Source: LMUY01 sp964245075
Lineage (GTDB): Bacteria > Pseudomonadota > Alphaproteobacteria > Acetobacterales > Acetobacteraceae
Length of the DNA: 64,000 bases
Direction: 5' to 3'
Assembly (NCBI GenBank): GCA_964245075.1
Contig: CAXTLC010000012.1
Span: 8,205 to 72,204, forward strand
In this document: positions 17,130 to 25,551 of the stretch, one piece after another
Numbering within the stretch: position 1 is the stretch's first letter
Layout: each line of letters begins with the position of its first letter
Program-made: the position numbers and the translations under genes
Notes under the pieces: model-generated
What the model saw: only the letters and a program-made list of their open reading frames with translations
Databases searched by the model: none
What the model was told of the DNA's origin: nothing

Positions 17130-18616
17130 GCCTCGCCCGCGTCCGCTCCTTCGCCTTCTCGGGCATCGAGGCGGTTCCGGTGGAGGTGCAGGTCCAGGTG
17201 TCCAGCGGCCTGCCCGCCTTCCTGGTCGTGGGCCTGCCGGACAAGGCGGTGGGCGAGGCGCGGGAGCGGGTGCGCGCCGCGCTGACCGCGATGGGCCTGG
17301 CCCTGCCGCCGCGCCGGGTGCTGATCAACCTGGCGCCGGCGGACCTGCTGAAGGAAGGCAGCCACTTCGACCTGCCCATCGCCCTGTGCGTGCTGGCCGC
17401 GATGGACGTGCTGCCACGGGAAGACCTGGCCGGGTACGCCGCCCTGGGCGAGCTGTCGCTGGACGGCACGTTGAACCCGGTGGCCGGCGTGCTGCCCGCC
17501 GCCATCGGCGCGTCCGTCCACGGGCTGGGCCTGATCTGCCCGGCGTCCCAGGGCGGCGAGGCGGCCTGGGCAGGGCAGGTGGAGGTGCTGGCGCTGCCGG
17601 ACCTGCTGGCCGCGGTGAATCATTTCCGCGGCACCCAGGTGCTGACCCCGCCACCCCCCGCCGGGGTGGCCGAGGCGCTTCCCGGCCCCGACCTCCTCGA
17701 GGTGAAGGGGATGGAAACGGCCAAGCGGGCGATCGAGATCGCGGCGGCGGGCGGCCACAACCTGCTGCTGATCGGCCCGCCGGGCGCCGGCAAGTCCATG
17801 CTGGCCAGCCGCCTGCCCGGCCTGCTGCCGGACCTGACCCCGGCCGAGGCGCTGGAAGTGAGCACCGTGCATTCCGTGGCCGGGATGCTGACCGGCGGGC
17901 TGATGGTCAAGCGCCCGCCGTTCCGCGAGCCGCACCACTCCGCCAGCCCCGCCGCGCTGACCGGCGGCGGCCAGCGCGCCCGGCCGGGAGAGGTCAGCCT
18001 GGCGCATCGCGGCGTGCTGTTCCTGGACGAGCTGCCGGAGTTCCCGCGCCTGGCGCTGGAAGCGCTGCGGACGCCGCTGGAAACCGGCCGCACCACCGTT
18101 TCCCGCGCCAGCGCGCACGTGACCTACCCGGCGCGGTTCCAGCTCGTGGCGGCGATGAACCCGTGCCGCTGCGGCTACCTGGGCGATGCCGCGCGCGAGT
18201 GCAGCAAGGCGCCCCGCTGCGGCGAGGAGTACCTGAACCGCATCAGCGGCCCCTTGCTGGACCGCATCGACATGACGGTGCAGGTGCAGCCGATCCCGCC
18301 CGCCGAGCTCAGCCGCGCGCCGCCCGGCGAGTCGAGCGCCGCCGTGGCGGCCCGCGTGGCGCTGGCGCGCGCGGCCCAGCGTGACCGGGGCGGGAGCAAC
18401 GCGGAAGCGGACGGGGGCACGATCACGCTGCACCCGGACGCGCGGGCGCTGGCCGAGCGTGCGGCGGAGAAGCTGCGGCTGTCTGCCCGCGGCTTCACCC
18501 GGGTGCTGCGGGTGGCGCGGACGGTCGCGGACCTGGCGCAGGCGCCGGACGTGCAGCGGGCGCATGTGGCGGAGGCGCTGGCGTTCCGGCACCGGGTTCC
18601 GGGGCGGTCGGTTTAG
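17126..18616 (+). CDS. comM: YifB/ComM-family Mg-chelatase-like AAA+ ATPase
   Basis: A 496-residue protein with the N-terminal ChlI-like domain (VVGLPDKAVGEARERVRAAL), a Walker A motif in LLIGPPGAGKSMLASRLPG, Walker B in GVLFLDELPEFPRLALEAL, and a C-terminal Cys-bearing stretch (NPCRCGYLGDA, then CSKAPRC). ComM is a hexameric helicase that promotes branch migration in natural transformation; the role in a non-competent host is open. The TTG start overlaps the preceding stop (TTGA). That coupling is the only start that avoids running through the deacetylase gene. Confidence 0.9.
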   Translation: MSLARVRSFAFSGIEAVPVEVQVQVSSGLPAFLVVGLPDKAVGEARERVRAALTAMGLALPPRRVLINLAPADLLKEGSHFDLPIALCVLAAMDVLPREDLAGYAALGELSLDGTLNPVAGVLPAAIGASVHGLGLICPASQGGEAAWAGQVEVLALPDLLAAVNHFRGTQVLTPPPPAGVAEALPGPDLLEVKGMETAKRAIEIAAAGGHNLLLIGPPGAGKSMLASRLPGLLPDLTPAEALEVSTVHSVAGMLTGGLMVKRPPFREPHHSASPAALTGGGQRARPGEVSLAHRGVLFLDELPEFPRLALEALRTPLETGRTTVSRASAHVTYPARFQLVAAMNPCRCGYLGDAARECSKAPRCGEEYLNRISGPLLDRIDMTVQVQPIPPAELSRAPPGESSAAVAARVALARAAQRDRGGSNAEADGGTITLHPDARALAERAAEKLRLSARGFTRVLRVARTVADLAQAPDVQRAHVAEALAFRHRVPGRSV

Positions 18617-18660
18617 CGAACTAGGATTCGATGTTGCCGGCCAGATCAAGGTCCAGACAT

Positions 18661-19083
18661 ATGAATAACTGGCTTAAGTACGCGCAGAAGACAGGACTCT
18701 TTAAGTGGTTGCCTTGGATGGTGCGAGTCTGCGCCATCCTGCTCATAATCTACGTGGGCTTTCGAATTCATGATGAGATTCGGACACAGATTTTCTGCAT
18801 GATCAGTGGAGCGGTTTATACCGTATTAGAGATTTCCTATAGTGCGAGGAGAGTTAAGCTAGTCCCAGAAACAGCGCCAAGACCAATAAAGCCATGGATC
18901 GTCGTTACGACGCTGGTATTACCGGTCTATATCTGGGGCATGAGAGCGATTGTGACACAGGGGACTCCGCGATACCTGTCCATCGTCTTCTTGGCCGGTG
19001 CTGTCCTGTCCTGGTGCACAATCTGGTATAATAATGCTCGGCAAAGACGCAGATTATCCAAGACTTCCATGAAGTCGCGCTGA
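18661..19083 (+). CDS. AT-rich small membrane protein, unknown
   Basis: A 140-residue protein with about four hydrophobic segments (VCAILLIIYVGF, IFCMISGAVYTVLEI, IVVTTLVLPVYIWGM, YLSIVFLAGAVLSWC) and a basic C-terminus. No family is recognised. Base composition and codon use are far more AT-rich than the neighbours, with AGA and ATA codons, which suggests recent acquisition. An in-frame ATG at 18631 is possible, but 18661 gives a more natural N-terminus. A strong palindrome follows at 19101. Confidence 0.6.
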   Translation: MNNWLKYAQKTGLFKWLPWMVRVCAILLIIYVGFRIHDEIRTQIFCMISGAVYTVLEISYSARRVKLVPETAPRPIKPWIVVTTLVLPVYIWGMRAIVTQGTPRYLSIVFLAGAVLSWCTIWYNNARQRRRLSKTSMKSR

Positions 19084-19100
19084 AGTAGCGGGGTGTTTCT

Positions 19101-19140
19101 AGCACTTCGTCACCCACCATATGATGGGTGACGAAGTGCT
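19101..19140. terminator. Long bidirectional terminator palindrome
   Basis: Two perfect 16-base arms (AGCACTTCGTCACCCA and its complement) flank an 8-base loop. It lies 17 bases after the stop of the AT-rich plus-strand gene. Its right arm runs into the stop codon of the minus-strand uracil-DNA glycosylase (stop at 19139-19141). It can fold in both transcripts. Confidence 0.8.
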
Positions 19141-19777
19141 ACGCCGCCCCGATCACCCGCCTCGCCTCCGCCATCACCGCCTCGAACATCGTCTCCGTCA
19201 GCCGCCCGGTATTCGTGTTGTAGCGCGACACGTGGTAGCTGTCCGCCAGCGTCACGCCGTTCGGCAGCGCGTGCAGCGCGCCGTGGCCGAACTTGAACGC
19301 GCTCTGCTTCAGCCCGAACGCGCGGATGGCCGCCGCATGGGCCAGCAGGCCCAGCACCAGCACCACCTGCAGCCGCTCCATCCCGTGCAGTTCCGCGACC
19401 AGGAACTGGTTGCACGTCCTCGTTTCCGCGGGCGTCGGCAGGTTGGCCGGCGGCACGCAGCGCACCGCGTTGACGATGCGGCAATCCCGCAGGGTCAGCC
19501 CGTCCGCCGGGTCGGCCCGGTACTCTCCCGCGGCGAAGCCGAACCGCAGCAGCGTCCCGTAGAGCAGGATGCCCGCGTGGTCCCCGGTGAACGGCCGCCC
19601 GGTGCGGTTGGCGCCGCGCACGCCGGGCGCCATGCCGACGACCAGCAGGCGCGCGTCCGTGCCGCCCCAACTCGGCACGGGGGCGTTGAACCAATCGGGA
19701 TGCCCGGCCTGGTTGGCGGCGCGGTAGGCGACCAGGCGGGGGCAGAGCGGGCAGTCGGGCGGCGGAACCGCGGTCAG
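19139..19777 (-). CDS. Family 4/5-type iron-sulfur uracil-DNA glycosylase, probable CTG start
   Basis: This glycosylase removes uracil, and in family 5 other deaminated bases, from DNA. It has VVGMAPGVRGANRTGRPFTG (substrate motif) and NAVRCVPPANLPTPAETRTC (two Cys). The only conventional start, GTG at 19678, cuts off a stretch encoding DCPLCPRLVAYRAANQAGHP, which supplies the other two [4Fe-4S] cysteines. Reading from CTG at 19777, which overlaps the upstream stop as CTGA, restores a 212-residue full-length protein. The NRTGR form of the motif favours family 5 (UdgB). It is coupled to the NYN gene. Confidence 0.85.
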   Translation of the reverse strand: MTAVPPPDCPLCPRLVAYRAANQAGHPDWFNAPVPSWGGTDARLLVVGMAPGVRGANRTGRPFTGDHAGILLYGTLLRFGFAAGEYRADPADGLTLRDCRIVNAVRCVPPANLPTPAETRTCNQFLVAELHGMERLQVVLVLGLLAHAAAIRAFGLKQSAFKFGHGALHALPNGVTLADSYHVSRYNTNTGRLTETMFEAVMAEARRVIGAA

Positions 19778-20373
19778 AGGGTCTCGGATGGCTCGCTGTC
19801 CCGCTCGGCCGTGGCCTGGCGCGGAATCCTGGCGCGCGGCTCCATCTGCCGACGGGTGAAGCCGGAAGCGATGTCGGCCAGTTCCAGGAACTGGTCGGCC
19901 TGCCGGCGCAGTTCGTCGCCGATCATGGGCGGGCTGCTGCGCACGGTGGACACCACCGACACGCGCACGCCCTGCCGCTGCACCGCCTCCACCAGGCGGC
20001 GGAAGTCGCTGTCGCCGCTGAACAGCACGGCGTGGTCCAGCTTGGGCGCCAGTTCCAGCATGTCGATGGCCAGCTCGACGTCCATGTTGCCCTTCACCCG
20101 GCGGCGTCCCGTCGCGTCGGTGAACTCGCGGGCTGCCTTGGTGACCAGCGAATAGCCGTTGTAGGCCAGCCAGTCCGTCAGCGGCTTCAGGGGCGAGTAC
20201 TCCTCCGTGTCCAGCACGGCCGAGTAGTAATAGGCACGGATGACGTGCGTCTTGGCGCGGAAGAAATCCAGCATGTTGCGGTAATCGACGTCGAAACCCA
20301 GGTTGCGGGACGCCGAGTACAAATTCGCCCCGTCGATGAAAAGAGCGGTGCGCTCGTTAGGCAGAAAAAGCAC
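19774..20373 (-). CDS. NYN-domain (LabA/DUF88) PIN-like protein
   Basis: A 199-residue protein with a PIN-like nuclease fold. It has ALFIDGANLYSASRNLGFDV (first Asp), VKGNMDVELAIDMLELA (Asp) and HAVLFSGDSDFRRLVEAV (Asp pair), the acidic residues expected for a metal-dependent RNase. GTG start at 20373 is chosen because AAGGA lies about 8 bases upstream. The C-terminal tail is basic then acidic and is not conserved. Its TGA overlaps the proposed CTG start of the glycosylase. It is divergent from folK, with 78 bp between them. Confidence 0.85.
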   Translation of the reverse strand: MLFLPNERTALFIDGANLYSASRNLGFDVDYRNMLDFFRAKTHVIRAYYYSAVLDTEEYSPLKPLTDWLAYNGYSLVTKAAREFTDATGRRRVKGNMDVELAIDMLELAPKLDHAVLFSGDSDFRRLVEAVQRQGVRVSVVSTVRSSPPMIGDELRRQADQFLELADIASGFTRRQMEPRARIPRQATAERDSEPSETL

Positions 20374-20451
20374 TTCGTTATCCTTCAAAGGTGCGGCGCA
20401 TGGCTCCGCTCCACTCTCCTGGCCATAAAGAGTGACCCGGGTGGCAGAAAG

Positions 20452-20976
20452 ATGCAAACAGCGCGCATGATCCTCGTCGCGATCGGCGCCAACCTTCCCG
20501 CCCCGGATGGCACGCCAGCGCTGCAAACCTGCCAGCAGGCTGCCGCCGCGCTCGATGGCGTTGCCGGGCTGAGGCTGCGCGCCGCATCCAGATGGTATGT
20601 GACCGAACCGGTTCCCCCGTCCGGCCAGCCGGCCTACATCAACGGTGTCGCCCAGTTGGAAGGCATGGCGGACCCGGCGGAACTGCTGCGGGAACTGCAA
20701 GCCATCGAGGCCGCTCACGGACGCGAGCGCGGCGTTGCCAATGCCGCGCGCACCCTGGACCTGGACATCGTCGCCATGGCCGGGCTGGTGCGCGCGGGAC
20801 CTGACCCCGTGCTGCCGCACCCGCGCATGCACACGCGCGCCTTCGTGCTTGCCCCCTTGCTGGACGTGGCGCCCCATTGGCGCCATCCGGTGCTCGGCCA
20901 CTCGGCACGGAAGTTGCTCGCCGCGCTGCCGCCCCAGGGCGTTCTCGCACTTGCGAGAAACGGGGCCAGTCCCTAA
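20452..20976 (+). CDS. folK: 2-amino-4-hydroxy-6-hydroxymethyldihydropteridine pyrophosphokinase
   Basis: FolK transfers pyrophosphate from ATP to the pterin in folate synthesis. The 174-residue protein has ILVAIGANLPAPDG, RWYVTEPVPPSGQPAYINGV and ARTLDLDIVAM (the Asp pair binding magnesium), then LPHPRMHTRAFVLAPLLDVA. An ATG at 20467 (MILVAIGAN) is an equally good start and would shorten the protein by five residues. Downstream genes rpoZ and relA/spoT run the same way. Confidence 0.93.
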   Translation: MQTARMILVAIGANLPAPDGTPALQTCQQAAAALDGVAGLRLRAASRWYVTEPVPPSGQPAYINGVAQLEGMADPAELLRELQAIEAAHGRERGVANAARTLDLDIVAMAGLVRAGPDPVLPHPRMHTRAFVLAPLLDVAPHWRHPVLGHSARKLLAALPPQGVLALARNGASP

Positions 20977-21015
20977 CTAGGTCAATCTAACCAAACGTCC
21001 CGTGGAGTTTTGCCG

Positions 21016-21414
21016 ATGGCACGCGTCACCGTCGAGGACTGCGTCCAGCGCGTTCCCAACCGTTTCGAGCTGGTGCTGTTCGCGGCCCAACGCGCCCGCA
21101 ACCTCAGCCGGGGCGAGGAGCTGACCGTCGACCGCGATGACGACAAGAACCCGGTGGTCGCCCTGCGTGAGATCGCCGAAGAGACGATCGCGCTGCCCAA
21201 GCTGGAGCAGGACCTGATCAAGTCGCTGTCCCGCGCGCCGGAGCCGGAGCCGGCGGACGAGGAGGTGCTCGACCTCATCCCGACCGACCAGAACATCTTC
21301 GGCTTGCAGGACGTGTCCGCCGAGGAGGAGGCGGCCAGCCTTCCCGTCGAGGAGATGTCCCCCGAGGACCTGGAAGCCGCCATCGAGGCCGAACTCGGCG
21401 GCCGCCGCCGTTGA
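21016..21414 (+). CDS. rpoZ: RNA polymerase omega subunit
   Basis: Omega helps assemble RNA polymerase and forms part of a ppGpp site in proteobacteria. The 132-residue protein opens with ARVTVEDCVQRVPNRFELV, has RNLSRGEELTVDRDDDKNPV, and ends in an acidic tail. ATG 21016 has GGAG 8 bases upstream and gives the standard family N-terminus. It sits directly before relA/spoT, a common alphaproteobacterial order that links the ppGpp target with its synthase. Confidence 0.95.
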   Translation: MARVTVEDCVQRVPNRFELVLFAAQRARNLSRGEELTVDRDDDKNPVVALREIAEETIALPKLEQDLIKSLSRAPEPEPADEEVLDLIPTDQNIFGLQDVSAEEEAASLPVEEMSPEDLEAAIEAELGGRRR

Positions 21415-21444
21415 GCTTGAACCCGTGGGCCTGTTCTGAGGTGC

Positions 21445-23703
21445 ATGGACAGACGTAGCGCCAGCTTCACCGCGCGCGCTCCGGACGGGGCGGACAGCGC
21501 GCGGCCGGGCCGTTCCGGCATCATCCGTCAGTTCGAACTGACGGAACGCGTCCTCGCCTACGATCCCAAGGCCGACATCGGGTTGATCGACGCCGCCTAC
21601 GTGGTGGCCATGCAGGCCCATGGCGGCCAGCGGCGCGACAATGGCGACCCTTACATCACCCACCCGGTCGCCGTGGCCGACATCCTCGCCGGCTATCGCC
21701 TGGATGCCGGCAGCATCGTCACCGCCTTGCTGCACGACGTGGTGGAGGACACTGGCGTCAAGCTGCCGGAGATCGAGGCCCGCTTCGGCCCCGCCATCGC
21801 CGGCCTGGTGGACGGCGTCACCAAGCTCACCAAGCTGGAACTGAAGACCGGCCGGGACAAGCAGGCGGAGAACTTCCGCAAGCTGGTGCTGGCGATGAGC
21901 CAGGACATCCGCGTGCTGCTGGTCAAGCTGGCCGACCGGCTGCACAACATGCGCACCCTGCACTTCGTCGCGTCCGCCGAGCGCCGCCAGCGCATCGCGC
22001 GGGAAACGATGGAGATCTACGCCCCGCTAGCCGAACGCATCGGCATGGACGCGGTGAAGACCGAGCTGCAGAACCTCGCGTTCGCCCAATTGGAGCAGGA
22101 AGCCTACGACACGATCAACGCCCGGCTCAACTTCCTGCGCGGCCAGGGCGCGGACATCATCGAGGAAGTGCGCTCCGAGCTGGTCCGGGTGTGCCAGGAC
22201 GGCGGGGTGGAGGCCGTGGAAGTCAGCGGGCGGGAGAAAAGCGCCTTCTCCATCTGGGAGAAGATGCAGCGCCGCAACATCGCCTTCGAGCAGTTGTCCG
22301 ACATCATGGCGTTCCGCGTCGTCGTGCCGAGCCGGGCGGACTGCTACATGGCGCTGGGCGCGGTGCACGCCAGCTACCCGGTGATCGCCGGGCGGTTCAA
22401 GGACTACATCTCCACCCCGAAATCCAACGGCTACCAGAGCCTGCACACCGGGGTGACGCTGCGGGAACCGCGCAACCAGAAGATCGAGGTGCAGATCCGC
22501 ACCGCCGAGATGCAGCGGGTGGCCGACAACGGCGTCGCGGCGCATTGGGGCTACAAGCAGGGGGGTTACAAGCAGGGGGACTACAAGCAGGGCGGCGCCG
22601 GCCCGGCGGACGGCACGACCTTCCCATGGGTGCGGGATCTGCTGGAGATCCTGGACAACTCCAGCACCGGCGAGGACTTCCTCGAGAACACCAAGCTGGA
22701 GCTGTACCGCGACCAGGTGTTCTGCTTCACGCCGAAGGGGCAGCTGATCCAGCTTCCGCGCGGCGCGACGCCGGTGGACTTCGCCTACGCCGTGCACAGC
22801 CAGGTGGGGGACACCTGCGTCGGCGCCAAGGTGAACGGCCGGTTGCTGCCGCTGCGGACGGAGCTGCAGAACGGCGACCAGGTGGAGGTCATGACCGCCC
22901 GCGGCGGCACGCCCTCGCCCGCCTGGGAGCGGTTCGCCGTCACCGGCAAGGCCCGCGCCCGCATCCGCCGCCATGTGGCACTCCAGCAACGGCAGCAGCA
23001 CCTCGACTCCGGCCGTGCCGCGCTGGCGAAGGCGTTCCGGCAGGAAGGCGTGGACGGGTCGGAAAAAGTGCTGGACGGGGCGCTCAAGCTGCTCAAGGCC
23101 GCGTCCCTGGACGACCTCTACGTCAGCGTCGGCAACGGCAACACCGGGCCGAAGGACGTGGTGCACGCCGCCTACCCGGAGCTGCGCCAGGCGCCGCGCG
23201 CGCCGCGCATGATCCCGCCGCTGCCATCGCGCGCGCCCAGCCGGTCCGCGCACGGCGCTATGGCGGTGAGCGGCCTGCTGCCGGGCATGGCGGTCAGCTA
23301 CGCAGGGTGCTGCCATCCGCTGCCGGGGGACCCGATCGTCGGCATCGTCACCACCGGCAAGGGCGTGACGGTGCACGCCAAGGGGTGCCAAACGCTGGAA
23401 AGCTTCGCCGCCACGCCGGAGCGGTTCATCGACGTCGGCTGGGACGGCGATGGCGCGTCCGGCCTGCACACCGGCCGCATCAGCGTGATCGCCGCCAACG
23501 AGCCGGGCACGCTGGCCAGCCTGGCCAACGCGGTGTCCAAGCACGAGGGATCGGTCACCAACCTCAAGATCGTCAACCGGCAGCAGGATTTCTGCGAGAT
23601 CCTGCTCGACGTGGACGTGCGGGACCTGCGGCACCTGTCCACCGTCATCGCCGGGCTGCGCGCCACGGGCGGCATCACCCAGGTCGAGCGGGCGCGCGCA
23701 TGA
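21445..23703 (+). CDS. spoT: Bifunctional (p)ppGpp synthetase/hydrolase (RelA/SpoT homologue)
   Basis: A 752-residue Rsh protein that makes and degrades the stringent-response alarmone. The HD hydrolase domain has VTALLHDVVEDTGV and LVKLADRLHNMRTL (about 90-190). The synthetase domain has IMAFRVVVPSRADCYMALG and DYISTPKSNGYQSLHTGV (about 280-370). TGS has FTPKGQLIQLPRGATPVDFA, and the zinc-finger and ACT domains follow. Intact catalytic blocks suggest both activities. A three-copy YKQG repeat lies after the synthetase domain. The stop overlaps the acpS start. Confidence 0.95.
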   Translation: MDRRSASFTARAPDGADSARPGRSGIIRQFELTERVLAYDPKADIGLIDAAYVVAMQAHGGQRRDNGDPYITHPVAVADILAGYRLDAGSIVTALLHDVVEDTGVKLPEIEARFGPAIAGLVDGVTKLTKLELKTGRDKQAENFRKLVLAMSQDIRVLLVKLADRLHNMRTLHFVASAERRQRIARETMEIYAPLAERIGMDAVKTELQNLAFAQLEQEAYDTINARLNFLRGQGADIIEEVRSELVRVCQDGGVEAVEVSGREKSAFSIWEKMQRRNIAFEQLSDIMAFRVVVPSRADCYMALGAVHASYPVIAGRFKDYISTPKSNGYQSLHTGVTLREPRNQKIEVQIRTAEMQRVADNGVAAHWGYKQGGYKQGDYKQGGAGPADGTTFPWVRDLLEILDNSSTGEDFLENTKLELYRDQVFCFTPKGQLIQLPRGATPVDFAYAVHSQVGDTCVGAKVNGRLLPLRTELQNGDQVEVMTARGGTPSPAWERFAVTGKARARIRRHVALQQRQQHLDSGRAALAKAFRQEGVDGSEKVLDGALKLLKAASLDDLYVSVGNGNTGPKDVVHAAYPELRQAPRAPRMIPPLPSRAPSRSAHGAMAVSGLLPGMAVSYAGCCHPLPGDPIVGIVTTGKGVTVHAKGCQTLESFAATPERFIDVGWDGDGASGLHTGRISVIAANEPGTLASLANAVSKHEGSVTNLKIVNRQQDFCEILLDVDVRDLRHLSTVIAGLRATGGITQVERARA
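22552..22596 (+). repeat. Three 15-bp tandem repeats in spoT
   Basis: Three in-frame copies of TACAAGCAGGGsGry encode the peptide YKQGGYKQGDYKQGG, just after the conserved AAHWG of the synthetase domain. Most Rsh proteins have one such YKQG or YK unit here, so this looks like a small slippage expansion. Confidence 0.85.
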
Positions 23704-24104
23704 TCCTGGGCACCGGCGCCGACCTTTGCGACATCCGGCGGATCGAGCGCGCCATTGCCCGGTTCGGCGACCGCTTCTTGCAGCGCGTGTTCACCGAGGC
23801 GGAACGGGCACGCGCTGCCCGGCGCACCGCCGCCATCCAGCCCGGCACCTACGCCAAGCGCTTCGCGGCCAAGGAAGCGTGCGCCAAGGCGCTCGGCACC
23901 GGGTTCCGCCGCGGCGTGTTCCATTCCGACATGGGGGTGGTCAACCTGCCGAGCGGGCAGCCGACGTTGGCGCTGACCGGCGGCGCCGCAGCCCGGCTGC
24001 GGGCGATCACGCCGCCCGGCCAGGTCGCGACCATCCACCTGACCCTGACCGACGAGCACCCGTATGCTTTTGCCCAGGTGACCATCGCGGGAACGCCGGC
24101 GTGA
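23700..24104 (+). CDS. acpS: Holo-[acyl-carrier-protein] synthase
   Basis: AcpS moves phosphopantetheine from CoA to acyl carrier protein. The 134-residue protein has ILGTGADLCDIRRIERAI (metal-binding Asp), FTEAERARAARR, and YAKRFAAKEACAKALGTGF (Lys-Glu motif). The length is standard. ATG overlaps the spoT stop, and the stop overlaps the next start (GTGA). The spoT-acpS-lepB-rnc-era-recO order is common in alphaproteobacteria. Confidence 0.95.
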   Translation: MILGTGADLCDIRRIERAIARFGDRFLQRVFTEAERARAARRTAAIQPGTYAKRFAAKEACAKALGTGFRRGVFHSDMGVVNLPSGQPTLALTGGAAARLRAITPPGQVATIHLTLTDEHPYAFAQVTIAGTPA

Positions 24105-24676
24105 GCGGGCGCGGCGTCGCGCTGGACTGGCAGGCCCGCTTCCAGGCTGAACGCACCCCTTGGGAGCGGCCAAGCCTCAACCCCGCGTTCCTGTCGTGGC
24201 GCAGTTCCGGCGCCCTGTCGCCCTGCCGCGTCCTGCTGCCGGGCGCCGGGCGCAGCGGCGAGCCCTTGGCCTTGGCGCGGGACGGGTTCGACGTGACGGT
24301 CGTGGACCTGACCCGGACCGCCGCGGCCGTGCAGCGCGTGCGCCTGGAAAGCGCGGGCCTGCGCGGGGCGGTGCACCAGGCGGACCTGCTCGCCTGGACG
24401 CCGGATGCGCCGTTCGACGCGGTCTATGACCAAACCTGCCTGTGCGCCCTGCCGCCGGCCGTATGGCCGGACTACGCGGCGCGGCTGCACTCCTGGCTGC
24501 GGCCGGGCGGCCGGCTGTTCATCCTGTTCATGCAGACAGGCCAGCCGGACGGCCCGCCCTTCGATTGCCCGCCCGACCGGATGCGCACGCTGTTTGGCGC
24601 CGGCTGGACCTGGCCCGACCGGCTTGGCGAGGCGACGGATCGCAGGGAGATCCCGGCGGTGCTGACGCGGGCCTGA
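24101..24676 (+). CDS. SAM-dependent methyltransferase, thiopurine methyltransferase-like
   Basis: A 191-residue class I methyltransferase. It begins LDWQARFQAERTPWERPSLN, the TPMT-family opening. The SAM motif is RVLLPGAGRSGEPLALAR, then VTVVDLTRTAAAVQRVRLE, and AVYDQTCLCALPPAVWPDYA. The substrate is unknown; TPMT-family proteins act on thiols, selenium or chalcogen compounds. GTG start, coupled to acpS by GTGA. Its presence between acpS and lepB is an insertion into an otherwise standard gene order. Confidence 0.85.
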   Translation: MSGRGVALDWQARFQAERTPWERPSLNPAFLSWRSSGALSPCRVLLPGAGRSGEPLALARDGFDVTVVDLTRTAAAVQRVRLESAGLRGAVHQADLLAWTPDAPFDAVYDQTCLCALPPAVWPDYAARLHSWLRPGGRLFILFMQTGQPDGPPFDCPPDRMRTLFGAGWTWPDRLGEATDRREIPAVLTRA

Positions 24677-24689
24677 CCGGCCGGCCGTG

Positions 24690-24730
24690 GGGGCCAGTTC
24701 CTTGACAGACCCTGGCCCCATCGGCTTCAT
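24690..24730 (+). promoter_or_regulatory. Hairpin plus candidate -35/-10 ahead of lepB
   Basis: An 8-bp inverted repeat (GGGGCCAG/CTGGCCCC, 24690-24697 and 24712-24719) follows the methyltransferase stop. Within its loop is a perfect -35 hexamer TTGACA (24702-24707). A poor -10 match, CTTCAT at 24725, follows with 17-bp spacing. This could end the upstream transcript or start the lepB-rnc-era-recO transcript. It is only a motif match. Confidence 0.35.
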
Positions 24731-24762
24731 CCGCCCGCATTTGATCGGATCGCCGCACCGAA

Positions 24763-25551
24763 ATGGCTCGGACCGCAACAGTTAAGGCGAAATCGGGCGG
24801 CTGGCTCGACAACACGAAGACCATCGTCTACGCGGTGCTGATCGCGGTCGTCATCCGCACCGTCGGTTTCGAGCCGTTCAACATCCCGTCCGGCTCGATG
24901 ATCCCGACCTTGCTGGTCGGCGACTACCTGTTCGTGTCGAAGTTCGCGTACGGCTTCTCGCGCTACTCGATGCCGTTCTCGCCCAACCTGTTCTCCGGCC
25001 GCATCTTCGGCAGCTTGCCGAAGCGGGGGGACGTGGTGGTGTTCAAGAACATGCACGCCGACTATGCCGACTACATCAAACGCATCGTCGGCTTGCCCGG
25101 TGACCATATCCAGGTCCGCGGCGGCCAGCTCTATGTGAACGGCCTGCCAGCCGCCCGGCGGCCAATCGGGCCGATCCGCGCCACCGACGAAGGCGGGATG
25201 TCCATGGAGGAGGCGGAATTCAGCGAGACGCTGCCCGGCAACGTCACCCACATGATCGCCAAGATGGGCGAGGAAGGCCCGCAGAACAACACGCCGGAAT
25301 ACGTGGTGCCGGACGGCAACCTGTTCGCCATGGGCGACAACCGGGACAACAGCCTGGACAGCCGCTTCTCGGCCGACAATCCGGAGCCGGGGCTCCGCAA
25401 CAGCCAGGGCGTGGGCTACCTTCCGGTGGAGAACCTGGTCGGCCGGGCGGAATTCATCTTCTTCTCCATCGACCCGTCGGCCCCCTGGTGGCAGGTTTGG
25501 GAATGGCCGTTCGAAATACGCTGGGGCCGGTTGCTGACCGGCATACGGTGA
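24763..25551 (+). CDS. lepB: Signal peptidase I
   Basis: LepB cleaves signal peptides at the outer face of the inner membrane. The 262-residue protein has one N-terminal membrane segment (TIVYAVLIAVVIRTVGF). The nucleophile Ser45 lies in IPSGSMIPTLLVGDYLF, and the general base Lys106 in YIKRIVGLPGDHIQV. The C-terminal box FAMGDNRDNSLDSRF is present. Length is typical. Its stop overlaps the rnc start (GTGA). An active exporter fits the many exported proteins of the xox region. Confidence 0.95.
   Translation: MARTATVKAKSGGWLDNTKTIVYAVLIAVVIRTVGFEPFNIPSGSMIPTLLVGDYLFVSKFAYGFSRYSMPFSPNLFSGRIFGSLPKRGDVVVFKNMHADYADYIKRIVGLPGDHIQVRGGQLYVNGLPAARRPIGPIRATDEGGMSMEEAEFSETLPGNVTHMIAKMGEEGPQNNTPEYVVPDGNLFAMGDNRDNSLDSRFSADNPEPGLRNSQGVGYLPVENLVGRAEFIFFSIDPSAPWWQVWEWPFEIRWGRLLTGIR

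Noticed and set aside
19110..19694. Alternative minus-strand frame of the uracil-DNA glycosylase region
   Set aside because: It is Arg/Gly-rich and lacks glycosylase motifs; the frame ending at 19139 carries them.
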